Shown: positions 33,232-44,045 of the stretch, in pieces
How the letters are laid out: every line of letters starts with the position of its first letter
How positions within the stretch are numbered: the stretch's first letter is position 1
Origin: Molanna angustata
Taxonomy: Eukaryota; Arthropoda; Insecta; Trichoptera; Molannidae
Reading direction: 5' to 3'
DNA: 64,000 nt
NCBI GenBank assembly: GCA_963576475.1
Contig: OY754980.1
Coordinates: 5,794,518-5,858,517, forward strand
Translations under genes and position numbers: made by a program
The notes under the pieces: model-generated
What the model was told of the DNA's origin: nothing
Database searches by the model: none
Seen by the model: the letters and a program-made list of their open reading frames with translations, nothing else

Positions 33232-33772
33232 CGGGCTGTTGAGCGTGTGGATGCGGTGGCGGCTGATGCGGTGGATGCGGTGGATGCGGTGGATGCGGTG
33301 GATGCGCGGGATGGTGGGGGAGCAGCGCGGGAGGGTGCAGAGCGTGAGGGCGGTGGGCCTCGGGGGACAGCAGAGCGGCGCCAGGCGAGGAGGGCGCCGA
33401 GTCAGCCGGGCTCATGGGAGAGTCCGGAGGGGCGTGCGCGGCCGGCGGCAGCGGCGGCGCCGCCTCCGGAGTGACGGCCGCGGGCGGAGGCGGCGGGGGC
33501 GGCGCCTCCACTCCGTTGGCCGCGGCCCGGGCGCGCGCCTCATCCTGGGCCTGCGCACGTCTCAGGGCGGTCTGCAGAGCCATCACCCTCTGGCGCTCAG
33601 CGGTCAGCCGGCACTTGTCGCACGTGCAGTACCGATATTTGCAGTACCTCTTGTGCCCCTTCAGGGCTATCTTCAGACGATGGTTGCGGCAGCGCGCGCA
33701 GTTGGGCGGCGTGCGCGGACCCGCGGAGGCGCCGCCCCCGGACCCCCCGTTCCGCCACCCCCCGCCCCCCAT
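33232..33772 (-). CDS. dsx: Doublesex, first coding exon (DM domain)
   Basis: Doublesex is the transcription factor at the bottom of insect sex determination; its DM domain binds the minor groove as a dimer. The exon encodes 180 residues plus one base. I start at the ATG at 33772-33770 (G at -3, G at +4); the frame stays open upstream but has no other ATG. The DM core spans residues 20-80. The two intertwined zinc sites are Cys25, Cys28, His40, Cys44 and His31, Cys49, Cys51, Cys54, with the same spacing as Drosophila Dsx 44-73. The recognition tail [19 protein letters not shown] follows (61-78). Residues 90-180 are Pro/Ala/His-rich and low complexity. The C-terminal dimerisation domain and sex-specific exons are not in the window and should lie at lower coordinates beyond the left edge. 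Ala replaces the acidic residue I expect after KI in lepidopteran DM domains (position 36). GC content is far above the surroundings. Confidence 0.95.
33249..33305 (-). repeat. 9-bp coding repeat (His-Pro-Pro)
   Basis: GGATGCGGT on the plus strand is repeated in frame and encodes HPP units at residues 156-172 of dsx. Unit lengths of 9 bp keep the frame whatever the copy number. Confidence 0.9.
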
Positions 33773-35210
33773 CCCCTCACTGCATGCCGCCTCCACCGCT
33801 CCCAAAGGATATTCTACCTTTAACTGAATCTTTCTTCTTCTCTCCCCTTCCTCTCTCACACTCTCTCCCCCTCTGCGTCTTTCACCCGAGCCAAGTCCTG
33901 CTAGACTCAACTCGTATCAAAATCCCGCTTCGATTCAACTCTTGCGTATTTTATTTTGCGAACTCAACAGTACAGGAATCTCACTGGTTCGAAATATGCC
34001 ACCGAATTAATTGGCTTACCGCCGACTTTACTTTTCAAAGTGGGTAAGGTTGGTCGAAATGTACCAGCAACAGTCTGTATAGCTATACAACACACACAGC
34101 ACAATTACACTCTGGATATTTTATTTAGGTATATGTAGTTCAGTCTGTCGAGTAATGTCGCGCCGTGTTACATCGACAGGATTATTAATAAGTACCGGTC
34201 GACCGGGTCTCGTGGACGCAAACAAACCCGATGCACTTTAGCTGTTTATTTTTTTTTATTCACTCTTTATTTATAATGCAGTCCAGTAGGCGCGAGTCCC
34301 TCGATGGTGGGTCAGACGTGGGACGACAGAGTTCACATCGGGCCGCGCAAAAAATGTCTATCGCCTTTTGCGCGCAAAACGGTCCACAGACCAAACAGAA
34401 AAAATCATCGAAAACTTTTCACATAACACGAGAAAGTTTTCCAACGACTGTGCGTCGAGAGCGGCGGAGGTCGGAGTGCGCAGATCCGTCACTCCTGGCC
34501 ACGCTGAAAACGTACGCGGAATATTTGACAGTTGTTACGTCACATCATAATAGAACCACGTGCGAAGGACGCAGATACAACGCGTGACGAAAGTCACACA
34601 AAAAAAAGCACACACACACACTCACAATCCTTGTGTATCACAACAATTTATAACAACTGATAAACGAATCAATTTTTTTAAATTTATATTTTTATTTCAA
34701 TGTGCTGCACGTTTGTTTGTAAAATGAAATGTTATGGCGACCTCGACCATGGCACTTGGCAACTGTCAGATGTAATAATAATAATAATACTTAAATTATT
34801 CAATCTGGTGTATAATATTATAATATAGAATCGATTCGCGAAAGTGACACTTGCACTGCGAGTTCATCACACGTTTGACAGCTCGGCAGTCTCGTAATAT
34901 TATCTCGGGTGTGTGTAAAATGTAAATGAAATCCGTTCAATTTTCCCTTCGATCTGACAGATTAGCACGCGGGCCACTCGGCGTGTTGTTATTTTTTTTT
35001 TTTTAAATATTTCGAATTCGGAATACGAAAACGCGCGCGCGGACGGTTTTGTTTCAAATTAAGAACGTGTCTCAGGACGCAAACGGTGTGACCAAGCGAC
35101 GAATCGCGACTGAAGTGGAGACTGTTTAGTATCGAGACGTTGTCACGCGGTCGTATTGCTGCTATGCGGCCGGCCTCACTGCACTGCACATGCAACTATA
35201 TAATCTGCCA
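33773..35210 (-). promoter_or_regulatory. Presumed dsx 5' UTR and promoter region
   Basis: CpG-rich compared with the rest of the window (34140-34600 and 34850-35180), without a credible conserved ORF. Near its far end the minus strand has TTATATAG at 35203-35196, with CAGTG initiator-like words 17-22 bp on, which is shorter than usual spacing. The transcription start is not determined. A GT-rich tract borders it at 35224-35275. Inference from position and base composition. Confidence 0.45.
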
Positions 35211-35609
35211 GTCTTCGTACACATGTGTGTGTGTATGTGTGTGTGTGTGTTAGTGTCTGCCCGGTGTGAGTGTGTTGGTAAATGCAATTCACGCGTGTGT
35301 TGGTGATATCGTGAACTGGGACTTTATTACTGACTCGTCTGTGATTAGTGATTACATTATTTATTATTAATATAAATATTACATATTATGTTTGTACAAA
35401 TAATGCTACTCGCAACCTGCATTCGAAGATCGTATTTGGTGCATTCTATGTGGAAAAATATTTAATGGAGGTTTGATGTTTAATTTGTTTTATTTTAACT
35501 TTTGAGATTAAGACATCGCTTAAAATGTAGAACTTCATTTTTCATGTTTATAATTAATGAAAGATAACAAACTATTTCTTAGATCTTGGTTAAATAAAAG
35601 AATATTTAT
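35211..35609. other. No gene seen
   Basis: A GT microsatellite at 35224-35252, then AT-rich sequence. Confidence 0.55.
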
Positions 35610-36046
35610 ATTGACGAACTTTTTTAACATCTCAATAGAGACGAAGTTGGGATATTGTAGAAGAACCAGGAACTCGAGGCACCTACAGGGCTTACGACCT
35701 ATCATCGGCTGGTTTACGTGATAACTTTATGTGCTTGCGCAACGTTCACCAATTATGCCTTCGTATTGAGTTCCCTTATCAATGCCAATATTATTAATTT
35801 TTGAAAGTTCTATATATTATTTGAAAAGTCTGTAACAAATCACCTGAACTATACTATTACCATCTATGAAGTAACGGAAAAGCCTTTTTTGTAACGCCAT
35901 CTATTGAGAAATTAGTTAATTTGTAAACAATGAAAGCAACAGTCCTTATAAACATGGTCGTAAGCCCTGTATGTGCCTCGAATTCCTGATTCTTCTACAA
36001 TATCCCAACTTCGTTTCTATTGAGATGTTAAAAAAAGTTTGTCAAT
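35610..36046. mobile_element. Long-armed MITE C, copy 1
   Basis: Arms of about 90 bp (35610-35698 and 35957-36046) are inverted repeats with few mismatches, sharing AACATCTCAATAGA, GACGAAGTTGGGATATTGTA, GAAGAA, CGAGGCAC and ACAGGGCTTACGAC. The central 260 bp is unique. A second, more diverged copy lies at 44046-44467. The pentanucleotide array begins directly to the right. Confidence 0.85.
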
Positions 36047-36060
36047 AAAAATATACATTT

Positions 36061-36749
36061 ATTTTATTTTATTTTATTTTATTTTATTTTATTTTATTCT
36101 ATTCTATTCTATTCTATTCTATTCTATTCTATTCTATTCTATTCTATTCTATTCTATTCTATTCTATTCTATTCTATTCTATTCTATTCTATTCTATTCT
36201 ATTCTATTCTATTCTATTCTATTCTATTCTATTCTATTCTATTCTATTCTATTCTATTTTATTTTATTTTATTTTATTTTATTTTATTTTATTTTATATT
36301 ATTTTATTTTATTTTATTTTATTTTATTTTATTTTATTTTATTTTATTTTATTTTATTTTATTTTATTTTATTTTATTTTATTTTATTTTATTTTATTTT
36401 ATTTTATTTTATTTTATTTTATTTTATTTTATTTTATTTTATTTTATTTTATTTTATTTTATTTTATTTTATTTTATTTTATTTTATTTTATTTTATTTT
36501 ATTTTATTTTATTTTATTTTATTTTATTTTATTTTATTTTATTTTATTTTATTTTATTTTATTTTATTTTATTTTATTTTATTTTATTTTATTTTATTTT
36601 ATTTTATTTTATTTTATTTTATTTTATTTTATTTTATTTTATTTTATTTTATTTTATTTTATTTTATTTTATTTTATTTTATTTTATTTTATTTTATTTT
36701 ATTTTATTTTATTTTATTTTATTTTATTTTATTTTATTTTATTTTATTT
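36061..36749. repeat. ATTTT/ATTCT pentanucleotide array
   Basis: About 7 ATTTT units, then 32 uninterrupted ATTCT units (36096-36255), then about 98 ATTTT units with one ATATT variant near 36295. The strictly segregated variant block indicates local amplification. Confidence 0.98.
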
Positions 36750-37142
36750 CATTTTTATTTTATACCTTCTATACGGAGTATGAAATATGTCTAAACAATT
36801 AAATTTGCATTTGCAATTGTTGTTTTTATAAAAAATGTGTTCCTATGTGAATTTTGTTTTAAGGAAATATATTGTTATTATTAATAATTATTTAATACAC
36901 AATAATAGGACTAATGAAATATAATATAAGATAGCTTGGTTACCCACAATATTTAATTCCCTTCTTATCATTTAATAATTTATTTCAAGATGCATACAAG
37001 ATAAGATTATTTAACGTACAACCAGGAATTATTAATACACAGAAAGAAATACATTTTATAACATACCTATGTATTAAATTGCATGATCTTTGTTCAATTT
37101 GGCCGAGTATGCAGGACTGAGATAAAGGTCTTATCAAATCTA
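36750..37142. other. No gene seen
   Basis: AT-rich sequence. Confidence 0.5.
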
Positions 37143-37240
37143 GATGGGTCGGTGACAGAGCGGCTAGCACGCTTGATATTATATACATATGTACTCCATT
37201 CGAATCATGCATCGACGGATTACGTTCGCTCATACTACAA
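37143..37240 (+). mobile_element. SINE-1 head, eroded
   Basis: GGGTCGGTGACAGAGCGGCTAGCACGC aligns with the tRNA-like head of the SINE at 11670-12219 (GGGTCGATGGCAGAGTGGTTAGCGC). A B-box-like CATTCGAATCAT follows, then ATTACGTTCGCT. Too diverged to be a tRNA gene. Confidence 0.55.
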
Positions 37241-37483
37241 ACATTTTTTCTTAGTTAAAGATACATAGGTACTAGTTTTTGCTAATTTTAAACTTATTGT
37301 CGATGGCGATAATATGTATTATTGAAGAATATTATTATTGCTTTTCTTGGCCTCTAACACTGTAAAATAATACTGTATCATTAAACTGCAAATGAGCTGT
37401 GACTTCCCAAAGAAAATAAATAAATAAATAAAAACGTACCAAACTTCTCGTAATTAAACACAAATTAATTATTTTTTTTTATT

Positions 37484-37954
37484 ATTGAAAAATAATAAAA
37501 CATAGGTACTACAAAAAGATAATAATGATTATGAGTCACGCCAAGTCTAATTTCTAGACTTGTCGGCGTGTTCTCAGGACAAATTCTATGTATACTTTAA
37601 AAAAATAACAACAACATTACAATAAAAAGAGACATTCAAATGTCACACAAAGATGATCTTCCAAAATACATACTCCTTCCTATGTTACAAAATTTATCTA
37701 TTTAAAATAATAAAAATAAATGAAATGAGAAAAAATTAAAATCGTTTGTGATCTGTTAATTATACCTATATAAATCCACACCTCAATAGCCATTCCTTGA
37801 CAAGTCTTTTTACATTGTTTTTGCATTTCTTAATAGATGCCGGCATCATATTAAGCAATTTAGGTACATTGTATTCTAACGTTCTCTTATCGTATTTATT
37901 ATTATATTTTAAAACTACATATCCGTCGTTAAATTTAAATCTAGTGATATGCGT
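37484..37954 (-). mobile_element. LINE C-terminus and 3' UTR
   Basis: The minus strand of 37945-37760 reads FNDGYVVLKYNNKYDKRTLE, YNVPKLLNMMPASIKKCKN and VKRLVKEWLL, then a stop. That is the last segment of a LINE ORF (P-x-x-x-N-x-x-P-x-x-I). The 3' UTR carries the AAGTCT hairpin shared with 16093-16190 and a TATTATTTTTCAAT-like end at 37484. Confidence 0.65.
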
Positions 37955-38280
37955 ATTTTAAGATATTTTGTTTTCTATTTAAAACATGTAGGTACCTATG
38001 TAATATGTCAGGATAGGATAGTATGGAGATTAGTCTGTTTTTTCTACCCAGAAAAAACAGAAAACGGCTTGATGGTATGTATGTGTGTTTGGAGATTAAA
38101 TAGGTATCAAACTATTGAGTGAGATATTGTGTAGTGTACATATACTGCCTTACAAATTGTATGAAACAATGTCGTCTCTAATTTTTTTTTTTATTGTTAA
38201 AAAAAGTTGAAAAGAGATGTTCTACTGTAATGTAGTTTTTTATATAAAATTAAATTATCTAGTTGGGGTATTTCTTTTTC
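37955..38280 (-). mobile_element. Helitron-like element, internal fragment
   Basis: TTTTAAGATATTTTGTTTTC, AGGATAGGATAGTATGGAG, ATACTGCCTTACAAATTGTATG and AAATTATCTAGTTGGGGT occur in the same order as in the copy at 61511-62439. Both ends are missing. Confidence 0.75.
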
Positions 38281-38284
38281 ATTC

Positions 38285-38518
38285 AGTTCATATAAATAAG
38301 AAGACTGCAATGGCTGGGCCATGTCCACAGGATGAGTGATGATCGTACTCCTAATAAGGTTTTAAACACCAGACAGAAGAAGAGGCAGAGGCAGACCAAA
38401 AATGAGATGGCTGGACGATGTGGAGGACGATGTACTGATATACGAGCGCTGGGCCTCACCAACTGGAAAAGAGCCGCAGAGTGCAGGGAGAAATGGCGAC
38501 GAATTCCTAGAAACCTGT
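38285..38518 (+). mobile_element. LINE C-terminal fragment
   Basis: Frames read WLGHVHRMSDDRTPNKV, then RRGRGRPKMRWLDDVEDDV and a WRRIPRN end. This is the same type of C-terminal tail as 4117-4462. SINE-2 starts exactly where it ends. Confidence 0.7.
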
Positions 38519-38748
38519 CGGCCTTCGTGGCTCAGTTGGTTAGATATCTGACTGCTGAGCCAAAGGTCCCGGGTTCGATTTCCGGTGGAGACACAGTTTT
38601 TAATTGTGTTTTCAGTCTGGATCTGTGAGACGATTAATATCGTAAGTCTCCAGAATGTGGCAACTTTTTATTGGGTGCGTGTTAAATAATATTTGACATA
38701 GTACCTGTTAGTTGCCCGAGAAACAATATTAAATAAATAAATAAATAA
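38519..38748 (+). mobile_element. SINE-2, full length
   Basis: The tRNA-derived head has A-box TGGCTCAGTTGG (38528-38539) and B-box GGTTCGATTTC (38572-38582). The body runs GGAGACACAGTTTTTAATTG, CCAGAATGTGGCAAC, GGGTGCGTGTTAAAT, to an (AAAT)n tail at 38731-38749. Other copies are at 47972-48165 (+), 27671-27859, 39161-39310 and 57885-58028 (-). Pol III promoter boxes are intact, so the copy could be transcribed. Confidence 0.85.
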
Positions 38749-38754
38749 ACCTAG

Positions 38755-38904
38755 CCTACAAAAGTTTGGTAAAAATAGGTTGGTTAAGTTTGTTTGTAAT
38801 AATAATTGCGACTGGCGTGAGCCAGTTGCATTATATATTTAAAAAAAGTAACTAAAATATTAAAATAAATTACTAAATTGGTATTTTTACCAAACTTTTG
38901 TAGG
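38755..38904. mobile_element. Small MITE with 23-bp perfect inverted ends
   Basis: CCTACAAAAGTTTGGTAAAA plus ATA at 38755-38777 is mirrored exactly at 38882-38904. Total 150 bp. The centre has a small hairpin around CTGGCGTGAGCCAG. No coding capacity. Confidence 0.85.
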
Positions 38905-39160
38905 TTATGTTTAAAAAAATGGTGTGAAGACTAGGCTATCCAAGGCCCACAACGGGCAAAACTTTTATCCGCACTCTCTTATTTGTCGAGCTCTACCTAT
39001 TTGTTTCAAGGTTATATTTATTCTTAGAAAAAAAATCGGTTATAAAAATTTTATTTGCGCATGAATCAATTGAAAAGTTGTCTATTGAATATAATATATT
39101 ATAATATATAATATATTATAACAAAGGATCTGTAGGACTACTCATATACTATGTTAAATA
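38905..39160. other. No gene seen
   Basis: AT-rich; contains an ATATAATATATTATAATATA palindrome near 39089-39120. Confidence 0.5.
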
Positions 39161-39310
39161 CTTCTCGAGAAACTAACTGGTAACTATGTCAAATATTAAT
39201 TTAATGCGCACCGATTAACAAGTTGCCACTTTCTGCAGGCTTATGATATTTATTCTCTCACAGATACAGACTGAGAGCACAATTAAAAAATGTGCCTCCA
39301 CTGGGAATGA
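39161..39310 (-). mobile_element. SINE-2, 3' fragment
   Basis: CTTCTCGAGAAACTAACTGG, then GTCAAATATTAATTTAATGC, AGTTGCCACTTTCTG and TGTGCCTCCACTGGGAATGA. It matches the body of SINE-2 and stops at the B-box. Confidence 0.7.
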
Positions 39311-39889
39311 AATTTATGGTAAGTTATATATTGTTTATATCATCACGTAATAATTCTATTTTTGGGGTAGAAAGAGAGATTTGAGGGCCATGCACTTATA
39401 TATGTGGATTTTATCGCCTCGTTATTAAATTTTACTAATACTTACATTGTAAAATAATGAATCAGATGATTTTGACAGTTCTGGAATGAAAGGAAATGTT
39501 TTGAAAATTATGTCAAAGATTGACAAACGTGAATAAGTTCATGAAAAAGGGAAAATCACGTGACTTACATTTATTAATTATTTACTATCATAACTCGACA
39601 AAGCAAATATTTTTTACAAACCAAACATTATTATAATATACTGGTGGTGCTTAAAATTCATATGTAAAAGATTAAATTAGAAATACATTGTTAAAACTAT
39701 TTCTTAATTGATTTGTACATCTTAATTGATTCCAACTGGACTTGGTCACCTTTCACAATTTGTACAATATTATTCTAATTGGATTATCAAGATAACTAAA
39801 TTTGAAATCCAATGCTCAATTATTGATGCTTAAGGTATTTGATTCATGGTTGTATTTTTCAAATACTTTTTTTATTACTTCCCAATAAT
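39311..39889. other. No gene seen; LINE family E scrap
   Basis: 39340-39430 (CATCACGTAATAATTC...GGGGTAGAAAGAGAGA...ATCGCCTCG) weakly matches the minus-strand 3' end of LINE family E. The rest is AT-rich. Confidence 0.4.
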
Positions 39890-42440
39890 ATACATACCCA
39901 ATGCATGTAACTCTTTATCTCCCTGTAATTATTATGACGCTACTAGTTCTCACTTTGTTGATCTTTTATCTTACAGCACTCTAAGGCAATATAATGGCAT
40001 TATTAATGCGAATGGTAGAATATTGGATCTGGTTTTGGCTACTAACATATGCAATACTATAGAATGCACAGATCCATTGATCAATGTGGATATCCATCAC
40101 AAACCCCTTATAATAACATTTGTTGCGGATACTGAACTCTTTGTGAAGGACCTGCCGAGGATTGCAAAACTCTTTCATAAGGCAGACTACACATCTATTA
40201 AGGAACATCTACTGGGTGTAGACTGGGAAGCACAATTCGTCACTAACAACGTGGACCAGTCCACAGAAAATTTTTATACCGTCTTAAACGACCTATTACA
40301 AGATTTGTTCCGACTAAGCATATAACGGGGTCAAATAAATTCCCAAAATGGTTTTCAAAACCCCTTATTAAAATGGTCAAAGAAAAACTGAGAGCTCACA
40401 AAAGATAGAAAAGGACAGGATTACCACTTGACTATGACGAGTTTGCACTACTGCGAACTAGACAGAAATCCTTGCAGATAGAATGCTATAATAATTATAT
40501 CCAACAAACTGAAAGGTCTATCTCAAGTGACCCAAAGTTCCTGCATAGTTACATTAAATCTAAAAAACCCCAATCTTCGTATCCACTGAATATGTTTTAC
40601 GATAAAGTAACTTCAAGTGACACAAGAATTATTTCTGGACTCTTTAGTGACTTTTCATTCCACATATGTACGGGGCGCAGCCGAATTGCCTGATGTTCTA
40701 TGTAAGAGTGAATTAGATATTTATAGTATACATTTCGAATTATCGAATGTGAATAAGAAACTTAAAAGTCTAGACTTAAATAAAGGGCCAGGCGCGGATG
40801 GTATTCCTTCTCTTTTCATTAGAAACTGTGCTGATGAGCTGGCAGACCCATTGTGTAGACTTTTTAAATTGTTCATTCAGTTCGGGTGTTTTTCCCTCAA
40901 TTTGGAAAATGTCATTTGTCACACCTATTTATAAGGCTGGTGATAAGCGTAACATAAAAAACTATCGACCGATCTCTAAGCTATGTGTGTTCAGTAAGGT
41001 GATGGAACAGATTGTGGTCGAACAGTTGATGCCTTCGATAAGGCCATTTCTTATGCCTAATCAACATGGATTCTTTCCGGGTAGATCAGTCGAATCAAAC
41101 TTGCTAGAGTATACGGAATACATTTTAACGTCAATTGGAGGGGGGGGACAAGTTGATTCCATTTATACGGACTTCTCGAAGGCCTTTGACAAGATCAATC
41201 ATAACATATTAATACATAAATTGCAGTGTTATGGTGTGCACGGGGACCTATTGAGATGGTTGTCGTCATATGTGAGAAATCGATTACAAGCCGTTGCAAT
41301 TAATAATTGTAGGTCGGAATTCCGTGAATGTGTTTCGGGCGTGCCGCAAGGTTCTCACTTGGGACCAATTCTATTTAGTTTGTATATAAATGATGTATCT
41401 AGCTGTTTCCGCTCGTCTAACTTCCTCGTTTATGCGGACGACATGAAAATTTTCAAGAAAATATGCAACCGGAATGACATAATCGCATTACAAGCAGATT
41501 TAAATCGCCTTCCTGTATATTGCTCAAATAACCAATTATTTCTTAATATTGAAAAATGTAATAATATCACCTTTACGCGCTCCAAAACCCCAATTTCTCA
41601 TGAGTATACAATTAACGGAAAGATTCTTATTAGAAAGCATGAAATTAGGGACCTTGGACTTATTGTGGATACGAAGATGACATTTAAAAGCCATATTGAC
41701 TATATTATAGACAAGGCTTTTAAACAATTGAATTTCATAATTAGGGTATCAAGGCCGTTCAAGTCCACGGGTACTCTAAAATCACTGTACTGTTGCTATG
41801 TCCGTAGTTGTATTGAATATGCGTCTATTGTATGGAACCCACATTACGTCACGCATATAAACAGATTGGAAAATATACAAAATAAATTCTTAAAACATTT
41901 AGATTATAGAAGCAGACGTTCTTTTGTTGATCCCGCACAATCAGCCCAATATCATAAATTATCTACCTTAGAAGCCCGGCGAACTGTAGCTGACATGTCT
42001 TACTTATACAAGTTGGTGAACTGTATAACGGATTCTAGTGAGTTATTATCTAAATTAAACTTTCATGCACCAAATAGGCTTACTAGAAAGACTCATACAT
42101 TTAGGCCACCTAATTGTAGTACTAATTATGCTCAGAACTCCTACATATATAGAACGTGTTGTAAATATAACGTGTTCTTTAATGAAATAGACCTTTTCAA
42201 TAACTCCTTAAACGTATTTAAATGTTCAATTTCTAGATTACTGCTTCGTGGTTAGGTGGTGTACGTGTGTTCCCCTTTTCCTACTTTCCTACTCCCTTCC
42301 TCAAAACTACTTCTTTTTGTAAATATAATAACGATAATACTTGTAAACTTAATTGGTTCACATGTCATATTATGTATGTTAGTAAAATAAGTAAATGTAA
42401 CTGTCTGTTTACATAATAAATAAAAAATAAAATAAAAAAA
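39890..42440 (+). mobile_element. Jockey/CR1-type LINE, 5' truncated
   Basis: In order: the end of an endonuclease domain (39900-40325, with LSYSTLRQYNGIINANGRIL DLVLATN-like sequence), a linker to about 40690, RT (40715-42000), the C-terminal region, a 150-bp 3' UTR and an AAATAAAAAATAAAATAAAA tail. Frame breaks occur near 40325, 40410, 40680 and 40885. ORF1 and the start of the endonuclease are absent. Relatives within the window are at 24618-25170, 31545-31785 and 31786-32724. The clade (Jockey versus CR1) is not settled. Confidence 0.9.
40884..42255 (+). pseudogene. Reverse transcriptase of the LINE at 39890-42440
   Basis: In-frame portion of the RT: FVTPIYKAGDKRNIKNYRPI, the DFSKAFD motif (catalytic Asp), SGVPQGSHLGPILF, then the YADD box at about 41430-41441. 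The C-terminal region has LKSLYCCYVRSCIEYASIVW and RLENIQNKFLKHL. The first 90 codons of RT (LKSLDLNKGPGADGIPSLF) lie in the adjacent frame before a frameshift near 40885. Catalytic residues are intact but the ORF is broken. Confidence 0.85.
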
Positions 42441-43394
42441 TACATCACTATATAAGATATTGTAAATTTAATAATCAGTTAATTTAATTTAAATAGAAAT
42501 AATAATTGAGCGATGAAGGGCTTCATAATAAAAGAGGACTTACTTGAATTACATATATTTTTAGTTCAAATTAATTACAAATATAACACTCGATAAATTT
42601 TATAGATGTTCGCGATGTTGAGGTCGGTATGAATTTTACGCGTTTAGTTAAAAGCTGGACAATGCGGCCGTCCTATCGGCTGACGAGCGAATGGCTATGG
42701 CTGCATGGCAATCGACGTTCGGTATTCGAAGTGATGTCCTTCGGCCATCTTCGGTAATCTGAGTGAGATGCGAGATTGTGTGGTCGGTACAGCTTCGCCA
42801 CACAGTGAATTCCACTTAATAGGACCACTCACACTCACAAAAATTTAAAAGTTCACGCCGCTATGTATCTATTTAAAGAGTTTTTGTAGCAGTGAATATA
42901 TCAGAATGTAGTATATTGTCCGATAGGTTCATGTATGAAAATTAGTTTTATAAAATTTGCGTTACAATCATCTGTTCTTTACATGGGTAGTTATAATTGT
43001 CTTATTGAATGTATTTTGCAATTGTGACTGTAACCGTAACAGATAAATAAATGTGAAGTGCTCAAGTAATAAGGGCTCAGTAAACTTCCTATGACCAAGT
43101 TTACGACTTTGAACGAGACAGGAAAAAGGTTAGCAAGAGAAGCGTGTTAGTGGTATTGGGTGGTCACAGAGGGGACTGTAGATCTCCACCCACGCAATAA
43201 TCCGCCTTATTACATATCATAACACGACTCAGAATCGCATGCCAAAGTGTATAAGTATTGCGTGTAAACATATAAATTTTATTCATAATTCAAGAATCAA
43301 ACCCGGTACACACCGTTTAGCGGTAGTGTTAATACATTATCCGCGTCGTGATGATACCAATAAAAATTTGAGACAAATTTTATATGTATATATT
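42441..43394. other. No gene seen; possible LINE 3' UTR scrap
   Basis: 42780-42930 (GTAGCAGTGAATATATCAGAATG) matches 32150-32180 of the minus-strand LINE 3' end. The rest is unassigned. 42490-42760 weakly resembles 2110-2390. Confidence 0.4.
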
Positions 43395-43985
43395 TATTTT
43401 TTACTCCTCACTAACCCAAGGGGATATAGTGGGGAGTTATGATTTCGCAATTTTTAAGACTATTTTTTTATTGCAGATTATCAACTAGTATCATGCTGAG
43501 ATTGTATTCCGAAAGTTTCATCAAAATATATACATATATTATGTGTGTGTTCTATGTGCTCTGTACGGCGTGTTTATTTTACTTTATCGATTATAGACTA
43601 AAGTACTCATTCGATTCTTTTCAAATTATGCAAATATGTATATCTAATACTCGCTTAGACTCCATTAGATTTTGAAGGATATCTGAATAGTGCTTCTCAT
43701 TTTTTTTAACTGTCAAATATTTCAAAGTGACCCCAAGCTGAGGAAACTTAAAATTTGAAATTTTTATTTTCAAATTGGCAAAGAGGCACGTCACTTTCAT
43801 AAAATGGCATTGAATAGTTATCAAGTTTTCATAATAAAATATTTAAATAAAAAAATAATTTTACAAATCATTTCATAAAAATGCTGAAAATTTTCCATAC
43901 AAAATTTTAATACTTTATGCAATAACTTGTTAGTGAGGTGTTTAGTGTTGGCCACAACCCACTCGTTTTATACTATATTTGTGTA
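43395..43985 (+). mobile_element. Dispersed element B, most complete copy
   Basis: TTTTTTACTCCTCACTAACCC at the left and GTTGGCCACAACCCACTCGTTTTA at the right. The middle holds ATTGTATTCCGAAAGTTTCATC, GCGTGTTTATTTTACTTTATC, GTCAAATATTTCAAAGTGACC and CACTTTCATAAAATGGCATTG. About 590 bp, non-coding. The conserved ends make this the reference copy for the family. Confidence 0.75.
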
Positions 43986-44045
43986 ACTTGATATATATTA
44001 TATTCAATATTGTCATCTGAATGAATAACAGTGAAGAGCTTTAGA

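Noticed and set aside
33220..33827. Three long plus-strand frames across the dsx exon
   Set aside because: Shadows of the GC-rich dsx exon; they lack motifs, while the minus-strand frame has a complete DM domain and a splice donor.
33773..33910. Extension of the dsx frame upstream of the ATG at 33772
   Set aside because: The frame stays open but has no ATG (33910 is a TTG codon), so it is taken as 5' UTR.
34231..34587. 118-codon plus-strand frame opposite the dsx 5' region
   Set aside because: No recognisable domain, a low-complexity start, and it lies in a CpG-rich non-coding region.
36039..36794. A 251-codon open frame rich in Ile, Leu, Phe and Tyr
   Set aside because: It is the translation of the ATTTT/ATTCT array. 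A five-base repeat free of stops gives an artificial long frame.
39846..39890. The first residues of the frame before the LINE
   Set aside because: AT-rich sequence upstream of the truncation point; endonuclease similarity only begins at about 39890.
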